Program-made: the position numbers and the translations under genes | Assembly (NCBI GenBank): GCA_031254645.1 | Contig: JAIRUA010000007.1 | Coordinates: 372,001 to 436,000, forward strand | Direction of reading: 5' to 3' | Source: Dysgonamonadaceae bacterium | GTDB lineage: Bacteria; Bacteroidota; Bacteroidia; Bacteroidales; Dysgonomonadaceae | DNA: 64,000 nt | In this document: one piece after another, positions 7,780 to 16,319 of the stretch | Layout of the letters: each line of letters opens with the position of its first letter | Position numbering within the stretch: position 1 is the first letter of the stretch | Notes under the pieces: model-generated | Database searches by the model: none | Seen by the model: the letters and a program-made list of their open reading frames with translations, nothing else | What the model was told of the DNA's origin: nothing

Positions 7780-10700
7780 ATGTTTGATAAAAAGGAATAT
7801 AATAGGATAATCAATCTTGGAGAAAAATCTTCTTATATAGAGGAAAACAAAGGAACGGTTAATAATACTACTATCGTTCAAGCCAAACCTTCTTTCTCAA
7901 AAGAGGAATTATTGTCAAACATCAACCAAGCATCGGTTGATTTATCTCTCTATGAAAATACATTTCAAGGGAAAAAACATATTGACAGAAAGGAAACAAC
8001 AGAAATTTTCAATTGGATTGAAAAAGAACTACAAGATAAAGAATCGAATATAGCCTTATTGGTTGGAAATGCCGGATACGGAAAATCCGTTGTTCTAAAA
8101 GATTTGTTTGATTTGTTGAGACTAAACAATATCCCTGTTTTAGGAATAAAAGCAGATAAAATACTAAATATAGGTTCTTTAAATGACATTGAAACAGAAT
8201 TAAATCTTCACGATAATATTTTATCTATATTTCAATCTTTGTCTGCGAATTATTCGTCAATGGTACTTCTCATTGACCAAATTGATGCGCTTTCTCAATC
8301 ACTTTCATCTAACAGAAATGCAATTAATTTGTACGATAGACTGATTAAACAATTAGAAAATTATCCAAATGTTCGGATTGTAATATCTTGTAGGACATAT
8401 GATTTAGACTATGACCCCACTTTGAGGTCGTATAAAGGAAAAAACATTTTCAGAATATCTCTGCTTGAAATTGAGCAAGTTTATAATGTTTTATCCGAAA
8501 TCGGAATAGCAATAAACGATAATAACGAAAGACTGAAAGAATTCCTTCGTGTCCCTCTACACTTGAACTTATTTTGTAAAGTTGGTTTAAACAAACAATT
8601 TGACGATAACATTACTCTACAAAAACTATATGATGAAATTTGGAGTGAGTACATAGAAAATGGCAGTGGAGTTGAATCTTCAAAAGTGATAGAGTTGCTG
8701 ACGCTTATTGCAGACAAAATGCACAAGCAGCAGCATATTGTTGTTGATAAAAGAAGTTTCAACCATCAATATAGTAAAGAAATAAACTCTTTGCTTCATA
8801 GCGATTTAATTAAAGAAACGGATAATAAAATTCAATTTATACATCAAACATTCTTTGACTATGTGTATGCTCGGACATTTATTGCCTCTGGTCAAAGTAT
8901 ATCAAATTCGCTAAAAGAGATTCATCAAGGTTTATTTATCAGGTCGCAGGTAAAGCAAATATTTTCATATTTAAGAGATTTAGATGTGGAAACTTATATG
9001 AGAGAGTTGAAAACCGTTTTATTAGGTAATGGTTATCGGTTTCATCTACAACTTTTGCTGATAAATGATTTAGGATTTTATCAAAATCCCTTGAAACAAG
9101 AAGTGAAATTTGTGAAAGACCACATTATTAGTTCTTCTTTGTTGGTTCGGATATTTTTAGAATCAGTCCAAAGCGCAGAATGGTTTAAGTTTATCATTGA
9201 AGAGAATGAGTTTGAAAAATTGCTATCAACTGCCGATGATGAAACAGAGTTTGTAATCATTAATCTATGTGTTAGGATTATATGGCAAGACGCGCAGGTA
9301 GTAATTGATTTTCTTACTAAGCATTTAAATAAAATCAAACTTATAGAAAATGTTTTGACACAAATACCTGATAAAGATGTAGCGTTGTCTTACGAATTAT
9401 ACAATAAAACATCAGATGAATGGAATGGTGCCTTCGGACGTAAGTGCTATTATTTAGAAAAAGTGTTGAAATCTGACCCCGATTTTGTTATTGCTGAATT
9501 GAAGAAGGATTTTGACAAAAACATCTCTTTATGTAACGAGGATTGGCTTCAAGAAGACTATATTCCGAGAGGACATTATGGCTTGCATACTTACGGCGAA
9601 TTATATAAACTATATCCCTATAAAGCAATTCCTTATTTTCTATATGTTATAGAGCAAGCAGCAGAAATCAAGCAGTATGCGTTACTCCACGGTTTGTACG
9701 GCGATGCTACATTTTATTTGTATAGACCTAATCCTGAAAATAATACCGATTGTCACGAATTTAAAGACATATACGATTTAACTCTTTCCGGGATAAAAAA
9801 TAATTCGTATGATATTCAATCAAAAGAATTATTTATCAATTTATTAGATTCAAAATTGGCAAACTTGTGTGCAATCGGCATCTATTATTTGCTACAAAAT
9901 ATCAATGAAGAAATTAATCGTATTTTCAGCATATTTACCAAAGACAATTTTTTCATAAGTATTGATTCTTCCGAGATTTTAAAATATTACTCGAAAGAAC
10001 TGTTAGCCATAAGTTATCCACTATTTACAGCAGAGCAACAGCAAGAAGTTAATCAAGCAATTTTATGTACAAAAAACGATTTCTATCATTGGACACACGA
10101 AGATTATTATACAAAAAAGAAATTGCGTTCTAACTATTTACGACATACATACAGTTTAATTTCTATGTTATCGGAAAAATGTAGAAATGAACACAAAGAG
10201 ATAAGAAAAATCTATCAAGAAGGCTTTCGCAAATATGGGAAAGTTGTAAATGACAAACCACAGAAAGTAAGTATGATGTCGGGCGACCGTAGTTACTCTA
10301 CCAATGCATACGAAAAAATGTCTTTCAATGATTGGAAAAACACATTCAAAAAACTAAAAACCGAATCGCGTTCTATTGATGATTGGAAGAAGCCGTCAAA
10401 ACGAGGAAATGAAAGACAATTTGAAGAATATGTATCCAAAAATCCTGACACGTTTTATCCCTTCATTACTGAGTTGATTGATGATAAAGATATTATTTTG
10501 GATTATGTACTTGCAGGATTAGAAGGACTTAAAAAAGGCGATTATTGCAAATCAAACATTCAATGCTTATGTTTGAGTATAATAAACCATAGAGAAAAGG
10601 AATTAAACGAGAGCAATTTAGTGACATTTTTAAGAGCATTAGAGTGTATCACGCAAGATAATAAAGATTTGAATAAATCGCTTTTTGACTTCATCAAAGA

Positions 10701-11703
10701 AGTTATTTATGAATATCCGGATAGAGAGTCTAAAAATGATTCGGATATCCAACGTGATATTGGAATGGACGCTGTGCAGGTAGGTATAAATTCTATTAGA
10801 GGAGTTGCTGTAAGATGTTTGGTTGGCTGCCACTCTTTACTATCATATAAAGACGAAATTTTTGAAACATTGGAATTTGTTGCCGATAATGCAAACGAAG
10901 TAACACGCTCTTGTGCAATATTTAACGCTGCTTGGCTAAATAATATGGATAAGCAAAGGGCATTTGATTTGTATTTAAGAATGGTGCAAGATTATAATCC
11001 GTTGCTGTTGGCAATACCTTTTCACGATGGACACCCACTTCTATACCACATTCATATTGATTATGACAAACTTGTTCCATTTTTTACAAAGGCAATAACA
11101 ATAGAAGAAGCAGGAAGACCGATGTCATTCTTTTTGTTCAATGCCTATTTGAATGACAAACCGAATGCGCTTGATTTATTAAAAACCTTGCTAAAAAATA
11201 ATACTCAATCCCGAGAGAAATTATTATGGAATACTTGTACTCATTTTTTGAAAAATGAAAAACACTCGGAAAAAGGTTGGATAATTATTGACTATTTGTT
11301 GGATTTTGATGATAAAGAACTGGGTAAGACTTTTAATAGTTGTTTTTTGCATATTCCTGCAAAAATAGATGATAACCTTAAACTCTTTTTGGGCAAGTAT
11401 ATTAACTCCCCGATTAGTCAATATAAAGACAACTATTTCTATGATTTCTTGAGAAAACTGATTGTGTTTGATGCGAATTTGTGTTTAGAGTATTTTTTTG
11501 ACTCTCAACCTAACGACATCAAATACGATTTTTATGACAAAAGTCCTCTAAATGTTTTGATAGAGGCATACAATGGTATTAGGGAGTATGAGAAAGAAAA
11601 TCCTATTTTGGAAAAAGCGATGGACACTTTCGATTCCTTACTTTATATACCTCAATATAGAAATGTGCATTTGAGAACTTTTTTAAAGGAATTATCTTCT
11701 TAA
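7780..11703 (+). CDS. Giant NACHT/STAND ATPase, NLR-like, possible defence receptor
   Basis: The product has 1307 residues. A short N-terminal segment carries GEKSSYIEENKGTVN (residues 14-28). The NACHT-type core follows with Walker A GNAGYGKS (about 95-102), Walker B LLIDQIDAL (about 165-173) and a downstream ISCRTYDLDYD sensor-like motif. From about residue 450 to the end the protein is long and helical, like the superstructure-forming sensor halves of STAND proteins. No nuclease, TIR or protease domain is visible at the N-terminus, unlike many Avs proteins. It starts on the base after the abiEii stop and is followed 13 bases later by a tiny membrane protein bearing a matching motif. A receptor role is inferred. 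Confidence 0.75.
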   Translation: MFDKKEYNRIINLGEKSSYIEENKGTVNNTTIVQAKPSFSKEELLSNINQASVDLSLYENTFQGKKHIDRKETTEIFNWIEKELQDKESNIALLVGNAGYGKSVVLKDLFDLLRLNNIPVLGIKADKILNIGSLNDIETELNLHDNILSIFQSLSANYSSMVLLIDQIDALSQSLSSNRNAINLYDRLIKQLENYPNVRIVISCRTYDLDYDPTLRSYKGKNIFRISLLEIEQVYNVLSEIGIAINDNNERLKEFLRVPLHLNLFCKVGLNKQFDDNITLQKLYDEIWSEYIENGSGVESSKVIELLTLIADKMHKQQHIVVDKRSFNHQYSKEINSLLHSDLIKETDNKIQFIHQTFFDYVYARTFIASGQSISNSLKEIHQGLFIRSQVKQIFSYLRDLDVETYMRELKTVLLGNGYRFHLQLLLINDLGFYQNPLKQEVKFVKDHIISSSLLVRIFLESVQSAEWFKFIIEENEFEKLLSTADDETEFVIINLCVRIIWQDAQVVIDFLTKHLNKIKLIENVLTQIPDKDVALSYELYNKTSDEWNGAFGRKCYYLEKVLKSDPDFVIAELKKDFDKNISLCNEDWLQEDYIPRGHYGLHTYGELYKLYPYKAIPYFLYVIEQAAEIKQYALLHGLYGDATFYLYRPNPENNTDCHEFKDIYDLTLSGIKNNSYDIQSKELFINLLDSKLANLCAIGIYYLLQNINEEINRIFSIFTKDNFFISIDSSEILKYYSKELLAISYPLFTAEQQQEVNQAILCTKNDFYHWTHEDYYTKKKLRSNYLRHTYSLISMLSEKCRNEHKEIRKIYQEGFRKYGKVVNDKPQKVSMMSGDRSYSTNAYEKMSFNDWKNTFKKLKTESRSIDDWKKPSKRGNERQFEEYVSKNPDTFYPFITELIDDKDIILDYVLAGLEGLKKGDYCKSNIQCLCLSIINHREKELNESNLVTFLRALECITQDNKDLNKSLFDFIKEVIYEYPDRESKNDSDIQRDIGMDAVQVGINSIRGVAVRCLVGCHSLLSYKDEIFETLEFVADNANEVTRSCAIFNAAWLNNMDKQRAFDLYLRMVQDYNPLLLAIPFHDGHPLLYHIHIDYDKLVPFFTKAITIEEAGRPMSFFLFNAYLNDKPNALDLLKTLLKNNTQSREKLLWNTCTHFLKNEKHSEKGWIIIDYLLDFDDKELGKTFNSCFLHIPAKIDDNLKLFLGKYINSPISQYKDNYFYDFLRKLIVFDANLCLEYFFDSQPNDIKYDFYDKSPLNVLIEAYNGIREYEKENPILEKAMDTFDSLLYIPQYRNVHLRTFLKELSS

Positions 11704-11716
11704 AATATAAAATGCT

Positions 11717-11911
11717 ATGATAGAATGGTTTGTTGAAAATAAAAAATGGCTTTTTTCAGGAATAGGTGTTCTTATTCTGAGTGGAATTATCGGATTAGTG
11801 AAATATGTTTTTAGTAAGAAGAAAACATCTAAATCCAAACGTACCATTAATTTTAATGGAGAAAAGGGTATATATGTCGAAAAAAATGATGGAGAAATAA
11901 ATATACAATAG
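11717..11911 (+). CDS. Tiny membrane protein, candidate effector of the STAND ATPase
   Basis: The 64-residue protein has an aromatic/charged N-terminus (MIEWFVENKKW), one membrane helix at about 11-32 (LFSGIGVLILSGIIGLVKYV), a basic linker (SKKKTSKSKR), and a C-terminal segment GEKGIYVEKNDGEIN (48-62). That segment aligns without gaps to residues 14-28 of the upstream STAND ATPase (8 of 15 identical, most others conservative). The gene lies 13 bases downstream in the same operon. A single helix plus a receptor-matching tail suggests a membrane-acting effector recruited by the ATPase. This is inference; the shared motif is seen. Confidence 0.65.
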   Translation: MIEWFVENKKWLFSGIGVLILSGIIGLVKYVFSKKKTSKSKRTINFNGEKGIYVEKNDGEINIQ

Positions 11912-11953
11912 AAGTATTGATAGTCAATAACAGATAAACAGGAATAGGTCTTT

Positions 11954-12023
11954 GCAAAATCAAAATATTTTCGCAATTTTGCATTTCCAAAAAGTGGGCG
12001 ATAATTTCATTTTTTTGGAAATG
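11954..12023. terminator. Tandem hairpins after the STAND/membrane-protein operon
   Basis: Two overlapping inverted repeats are present. GCAAAAT/ATTTTGC is at 11954-11960 and 11976-11982. A 12-bp CATTTCCAAAAA/TTTTTGGAAATG is at 11982-11993 and 12012-12023. They are plausible bidirectional terminators at the end of the cargo operon. Between here and 12601 I see no gene, only the element-end repeat, the paired short repeats and the recombinase promoter. Confidence 0.5.
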
Positions 12024-12174
12024 AATAGAACCCATTTCAATTTTGTATCGATTGAATGTTGATTTACACGTATAAAAATAATTGTACTTCCTGTATCGTT
12101 TTTCGTGTTTTTTCGCGAAGAATTATTTACCACCGACTAACAACGCAACAAACCAAGTATGGTATGTGGGAGTA

Positions 12175-12358
12175 CTTTTTTTCTTTGCAAATGATTTTAA
12201 TTTCGATTGAATTTTCCTCAAAAAATGCACGTTAAAAATCAAAAAACTTTTCGACTTCCACAAAAATGCGGACACAGTGCGGACACGGAGAGAAAAGCAA
12301 AAACGCTAAATTCTTTATTGCAAAATATTTAGCGCTTCAAAAAAGTACCCAGAGCCGA
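12175..12358. repeat. Element-end repeat, second half (copy A2), with putative attachment core
   Basis: This segment is about 90 percent identical to 54980-55165. It contains a direct repeat TGCGGACAC twice (12267-12286), a hairpin CGCTAAAT/ATTTAGCG (12304-12311, 12327-12334), and the terminal block AAAAAGTACCCAGAGCCGA ending at 12358. Past this point the two copies diverge completely. Read on the minus strand, the terminal block resembles the acceptor end of a tRNA followed by T residues (GGCTCTGGGTAC then TTTTTT), so the element may target a tRNA 3' end. No full tRNA is present here. Confidence 0.7.
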
Positions 12359-12469
12359 TACACAACCATACAAAAATAAGAAAACAAAAGAAAATAAATA
12401 ATTGTTATTCAATAATTTACAATCTTCCCTTATTTGCTGTTTTACCCCATTTTTGTCTGTTTTTTGTCA

Positions 12470-12490
12470 TTTAGTACACTTTTAGTACAC
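12470..12490. repeat. Paired direct repeat near the left end of IME-0
   Basis: TTTAGTACAC occurs twice with a 1-base spacer (12470-12479, 12481-12490), just upstream of the recombinase promoter. A matching pair, TTTAGTACAC and TTCAGTACAC, lies near the other end of the element. Short paired repeats inside element ends are typical arm-type binding sites for tyrosine recombinases. Confidence 0.6.
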
Positions 12491-12512
12491 CCTGATATTC
12501 GGAATTATTTTG

Positions 12513-12520
12513 TATCTTTG
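12513..12520 (+). promoter_or_regulatory. -7 box of the IME-0 recombinase
   Basis: TATCTTTG followed by CAA matches the Bacteroidota consensus TAnnTTTG. It lies about 80 bases upstream of the recombinase ATG, immediately after the paired repeats, so recombinase binding there could repress its own gene. Confidence 0.6.
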
Positions 12521-12601
12521 CAACCAAAAGAAAACAATGATAATCAGCGATTAATCAACTTTACCCGGTTCTGTAGCCGAATCGGTAAATAACCGAAAAT
12601 A

Positions 12602-13831
12602 ATGGCAAAGATAGAAAATAAAGTCAAAGAAAATCCGAAATTAGAGCAAAATAAGCTTTCAGACGGACGAATCAGTCTCTATTTGGAGTATTATTTAGGT
12701 AGGGAAGAAAAGCCTGCATTGGATAAAAACGGCAATCAAATCTATTACGAAAGTGGCGCAATGGAAGGCAAACCCAAATTTCAGATAAAACACAACAGAC
12801 GAAAGGAAAATCTTAGTTTGTACTTATTAGATAAGCCACGCACTGCCATTGACAGGCAGAAAAATAAGGAAACATTGGAACTTGCCGTAAAAATTCGCGC
12901 GGAACGTGAACAGGAGTTCAAACAAAGCACATTGGGATATCGACTTAAAAAAGACCGAAGTGTGATTTTTTTGGATTATTTCCAGTCATATATAGACAAT
13001 TACACAAAGAAAGATATACGAATGATGAAAATTGCCCTTAGTCGGTTTAAGGATTTTCTTCAAGAAAAATATCCAATATACGAGTTCAATATCAAAGCGG
13101 AACAGTTGAATAAAGAAATGATGACAGCATTTGTCGAATACCTGCAAAGTCGAAGCGTGGGCGAAGGTGCAAAGGGAATCTATCAACGATTCAAAAAGGT
13201 TATCAAGTATGCTATTGAAAATGATGTAATGATTAAAAATCCCTGCAACGGCGTTCAATGCAAGGTAGATGAGCAAATACTGCGCAAAGATGTTCTTTCA
13301 TTAGACGAAATACAACTCTTGATAAATTGTCATTACGAACACGAAAATCCGAATGTAAGACGAGCGTTCATTTTTTGTCTTTACTGTGGATTGCGATTTT
13401 GTGATGTAAAAGATTTGACGTTCCGAAATGTCGATTACTCCAATCGTCTATTGAAATTCGAGCAAAGCAAAACCAAAGGAAGTTCGGCAAGTAGCGGTGT
13501 TGTCATTCCTCTTAATGACGGACTGCTGTCTTTAATCGGCAATCCACCTGAAAACGGCAATTTAGATACGTTTGTTTTTCCTCTGCCCTCTTACGAAAGT
13601 TGCTGCAAATCAGTAAAACGTTGGGTAAAACGTGCCGGAATAAGCAAGCATATCAGTTGGCACTGCGCCAGACATTCCTTTGCTGTGAATATCCTGAACA
13701 ATGGGGCAAATATCAAAACCGTAGCAAGCCTTTTGGGGCATAGCGGATTGAAACACACAGAAAAATATACTCGCGCTGTGGACAAACTGAAAGAAGATGC
13801 GATAAATAGTTTGCCCGAATTGAAGTTGTAA
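12602..13831 (+). CDS. Tyrosine recombinase (integrase) of IME-0
   Basis: The 409-residue protein is a phage-type integrase with an N-terminal arm-binding region, a SAM-like core-binding domain (about 115-230) and a C-terminal catalytic domain. Catalytic residues are visible: R265 in YCGLRFCDVKDL, H354 and R357 in HCARHSF, H380 in LLGHSGL and the nucleophile Y389 in HTEKYTRAV. It should cut and join the element and chromosomal attachment sites. It differs from the recombinases at 40104 and 55364, which have a HKEGSKAF C-terminus. It lies next to the left end and reads inward. Start ATG 12602 fits the promoter at 12513. Confidence 0.93.
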   Translation: MAKIENKVKENPKLEQNKLSDGRISLYLEYYLGREEKPALDKNGNQIYYESGAMEGKPKFQIKHNRRKENLSLYLLDKPRTAIDRQKNKETLELAVKIRAEREQEFKQSTLGYRLKKDRSVIFLDYFQSYIDNYTKKDIRMMKIALSRFKDFLQEKYPIYEFNIKAEQLNKEMMTAFVEYLQSRSVGEGAKGIYQRFKKVIKYAIENDVMIKNPCNGVQCKVDEQILRKDVLSLDEIQLLINCHYEHENPNVRRAFIFCLYCGLRFCDVKDLTFRNVDYSNRLLKFEQSKTKGSSASSGVVIPLNDGLLSLIGNPPENGNLDTFVFPLPSYESCCKSVKRWVKRAGISKHISWHCARHSFAVNILNNGANIKTVASLLGHSGLKHTEKYTRAVDKLKEDAINSLPELKL

Positions 13832-13841
13832 TACAAAAATA

Positions 13842-13944
13842 AATAATTTGTCTGCGATTATACACGAAAAATGTGTATATTTGCAGTCAAATTATTTTAC
13901 AATAAAACTGCGATAATAGACAAATGATGTCCATTATTGCAGTT
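13842..13944 (+). promoter_or_regulatory. Promoter embedded in two inverted repeats, abiE operon 2
   Basis: The first inverted repeat has 24-base arms with 3 mismatches (13842-13865 and 13873-13896). The -7 box TATATTTG (13876-13883) lies inside its right arm. A second inverted repeat (13906-13944) has AACTGC and ATAAT in its left arm and ATTAT and GCAGTT in its right; it extends to about 16 pairs with one mismatch. Both contain a CTGCxATAAT/CTGCxAxTAT-like core, suggesting two operators for one regulator. The first abiEi codon is at 13959. Autorepression by AbiEi is the known family behaviour; the pairing is seen. Confidence 0.7.
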
Positions 13945-13958
13945 CTAATGCAAACACA

Positions 13959-14768
13959 ATGGATACAATAAAAGATTGGATAGATGACCAACAAAAACGA
14001 GGTCGAATAACGTTTTCTTTGCAAGAAGTTTTGGAGCAATTTCACACAATTTCCGTGCAAGGTGTTAGAAATGCGCTCAATCGACTTGTGAAAAAATCGG
14101 AAATTACTCCCATTTTACAAGGGTTTTACGCTGTTATCCCTATTGGTTATGCCTTGCGAGGAATGATTCCGCCGACACTTTATATTGACGATTTAATGAA
14201 ACACTTAAATCGTACATATTACGTTGCATTGCTCAATGCCGCCGTTTTTTACGGCGCAGCGCACCAACAACCTCAAACCTTTTCAGTCGTCATTTCATAC
14301 CCAACATTGCGCGATACAACAAGAAAAGGAAATCGCATTGCTTTCACAGCAACACGAAAAACGATACCGCAAACGTGGCTAAAACCTTTCAGAACGGAAT
14401 ATGGCGATATTCAAATATCGAAACCCGAACTGACGGCAGCCGATTTAATCACTTTTCAAAAAGAAGTAGGCGGATTAAATCGCGCCTGTACGGTTTTGTA
14501 TGAATTATCAGAATCTATTGATTTTGAGAAATTAGACAGCACTTTTTTTGACTACGTTCCCACTTCTTCCATTCAGCGATTGGGTTATTTGCTTGAAAAC
14601 GAGTTAGAACAATCCGATTTAGCAGAAATTCTATTCAAAAAATCGCAAGAATTTAGTTGTAAATTTCAACGAATACCCTTGAAATACAGCAAACAAACAA
14701 GAGATTGCGAAACAAACGCCAAATGGAAAATTATTATTAACGAAACAATTGAGATAGACGAATTATAG
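13959..14768 (+). CDS. abiEi: AbiEi-type antitoxin, larger subfamily, copy 2
   Basis: The product is 269 residues. The N-terminal winged helix (about 1-60) has GVRNALNRLVKKSEITPILQ and then GFYAVIP, the AbiEi_4-like layout. The central part contains RTYYVALLNAAVFYGAAHQQ, the core motif of this subfamily. It follows the recombinase gene by 127 bases, which hold an elaborate operator. The toxin gene follows after 73 bases, so unlike copy 1 there is no overlap. It is expected to repress the operon and counter the toxin. Sequence similarity to copies 1 and 3 is low, so this is a separate acquisition rather than a duplication. Confidence 0.85.
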   Translation: MDTIKDWIDDQQKRGRITFSLQEVLEQFHTISVQGVRNALNRLVKKSEITPILQGFYAVIPIGYALRGMIPPTLYIDDLMKHLNRTYYVALLNAAVFYGAAHQQPQTFSVVISYPTLRDTTRKGNRIAFTATRKTIPQTWLKPFRTEYGDIQISKPELTAADLITFQKEVGGLNRACTVLYELSESIDFEKLDSTFFDYVPTSSIQRLGYLLENELEQSDLAEILFKKSQEFSCKFQRIPLKYSKQTRDCETNAKWKIIINETIEIDEL

Positions 14769-14841
14769 AAGCAGCGAGAGCAGAAGCAAAATTTATTTTG
14801 ATTATGCCGAGTTGCGACTATAATCTTTTCAGAAAAGAATT

Positions 14842-15630
14842 ATGATACCACAATCTGCGATAAGAAAATGGCAAGAATCGTTTTCGTGGCGACAAGATTA
14901 TCAAATAGAACAAGATTTGATTATTTGTCGCGCTTTGGTCGCACTATTTAGCGACGAGTATTTGGCGAGCCACTTGGCATTTCGAGGCGGTACGGCACTT
15001 CATAAACTATATCTGCAACCGCAACCTCGTTATTCGGAAGACATTGATTTGGTGCAGATAAATGCAGAGCCTATCAAAGAAACGATAGATAGAATTCGCA
15101 CGGCTTTATCTTTTCTCGGCGAGCCGAAAGTGAAGCAAAAAGCGCATAATAATACATTGATTTTTCGTTTCGATTCCGAGATTCCACCGATTATCCCTAT
15201 CCGATTGAAAGTTGAGATAAATACTCGTGAGCATTTCAGCGTTTTGGGGCTATCGCAATATGATTTTAGTGTAGATAATCAATGGTTTTCAGGAAATTGC
15301 AAGATAACAACTTACCGATTGGAAGAGTTACTCGGCACAAAACTTCGCGCCTTGTATCAACGCCGAAAAGGACGTGATTTGTTTGATTTGTGGAAAGCAC
15401 TTTCAATGCAAAATGTTAATACAGAGGATATAATTCGCTGCTATCGTGAATATATGGTTTTTTCGGTTGATAACCCGCCAACTCAAAAAGAGTACCTTTT
15501 GAATATGGAGCAAAAAATTGAAGACGACGAATTTTTAGGCGATATGGAAATGCTATTGCGTCCCGACGAAAAATATAACGCTGCCGAAGCGTGGGAGTTT
15601 GTGAGAAGTCGGTTGATAGAAAAGTTGTAG
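14842..15630 (+). CDS. abiEii: AbiEii-type nucleotidyltransferase toxin, copy 2
   Basis: The product is 262 residues. The signature is FRGGTALHKLYLQ, then PRYSEDIDLVQI at about residues 46-70, which gives the GGT motif and the two metal-binding aspartates. Downstream EINTREHF and RRKGRDLFDLW match the AbiEii C-terminal half. It is shorter than copy 1, as usual for partners of the AbiEi_4-like group. It is the last plus-strand gene before the minus-strand cargo array. A weak hairpin with AAGAAAA/TTTTCTT follows the stop. Confidence 0.9.
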   Translation: MIPQSAIRKWQESFSWRQDYQIEQDLIICRALVALFSDEYLASHLAFRGGTALHKLYLQPQPRYSEDIDLVQINAEPIKETIDRIRTALSFLGEPKVKQKAHNNTLIFRFDSEIPPIIPIRLKVEINTREHFSVLGLSQYDFSVDNQWFSGNCKITTYRLEELLGTKLRALYQRRKGRDLFDLWKALSMQNVNTEDIIRCYREYMVFSVDNPPTQKEYLLNMEQKIEDDEFLGDMEMLLRPDEKYNAAEAWEFVRSRLIEKL

Positions 15631-15797
15631 GGAAAGAAAATAGCAATCTGTTTTCTTCTCACCCTCTGTCGTGAGTGCTGATGATTAGGAAGTTACATCG
15701 ATTCACTCAAATTTGTGTAAATATATTTGAATTAATGCACTTTGAATATTTCATATCATCACTGTTTTTTCAGTTCATTATTTTTTTTGCAAACAAA

Positions 15798-16307
15798 TTA
15801 ACTTGTATATATGCTTTCGTTGATTAATATTTTCGTAGCAAGGGTGCGTATATCATCGTGATGGGCATTTTTTGCAACATCGGCAATCAGGTCTTGAGAA
15901 GTAATTGACACAAGTGCTCTTACACACAAATCTTTAGACAAGACGGATTTTGCGATTGCTGCTTTTGTGCTTTCATTCAAAACATTTCCGGTTGTAGCCG
16001 AACCTTTATTTTCTTTCAGAGACTTTCTCGTACATTCAAACAGTGCATGCGGATCGTTCAATGTATAAAACATATTTAGTTTTTTGACCGCAGCCTGTAA
16101 TACATCGTTGTTTTCTTCGTTTATGGCAATGTAATACAATTCGTTTGCATCGGTGAAATTTTTATTTTCAATCGCAGCCAAACGCGCCTGCCAACATCGT
16201 GCTTTCCTTGCTACTTTTAATAATGTTGCCTTCTTTTTAATTTTTGTTACTGCTTTAACAGCTTTTTCCGGTTTTTTGCTGTCCCATGCCGGTCTGAATA
16301 ATTCCAT
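15798..16307 (-). CDS. HEAT/ankyrin-like helical repeat protein
   Basis: The 169-residue protein is made of short helical repeats of about 30 residues, such as RKARCWQARLAAIENKNFTD and SVLSKDLCVRALVSITSQDL. The lysine-rich start (KKPEKAVKAVTKIKKKATL) and regular alanine/leucine spacing fit a HEAT-like solenoid used for protein contacts. It is the last gene of the minus-strand array and begins 12 bases after the end of its upstream neighbour, so it is probably co-transcribed. No enzymatic motif is seen. The function is unknown. Confidence 0.65.
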   Translation of the reverse strand: MELFRPAWDSKKPEKAVKAVTKIKKKATLLKVARKARCWQARLAAIENKNFTDANELYYIAINEENNDVLQAAVKKLNMFYTLNDPHALFECTRKSLKENKGSATTGNVLNESTKAAIAKSVLSKDLCVRALVSITSQDLIADVAKNAHHDDIRTLATKILINESIYTS

Positions 16308-16319
16308 AATTTACTCCTT

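Larger units (their letters stand above)
1..12358. mobile_element. Right part of an integrated element (IME-X), left end outside window
   Basis: This segment ends with a block (12175-12358) that is repeated at 54980-55165, where it again lies just upstream of a tyrosine recombinase gene. I read it as the right terminus of an element whose integrase and mobilization genes lie left of the window. Its cargo is the GTPase operon (2-4583) and the AbiE-STAND-membrane block (6038-11911). The last 14 bases, GTACCCAGAGCCGA, are identical in both copies and the sequence diverges immediately after them, which fits an attachment core. The left boundary cannot be seen, so membership of the first 5 kb is inferred. 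Confidence 0.5.

Noticed and set aside
9081-9338. Minus-strand frames within the STAND gene
   Set aside because: They are short, without promoter or family similarity, and lie in a 3.9-kb gene with a continuous frame.
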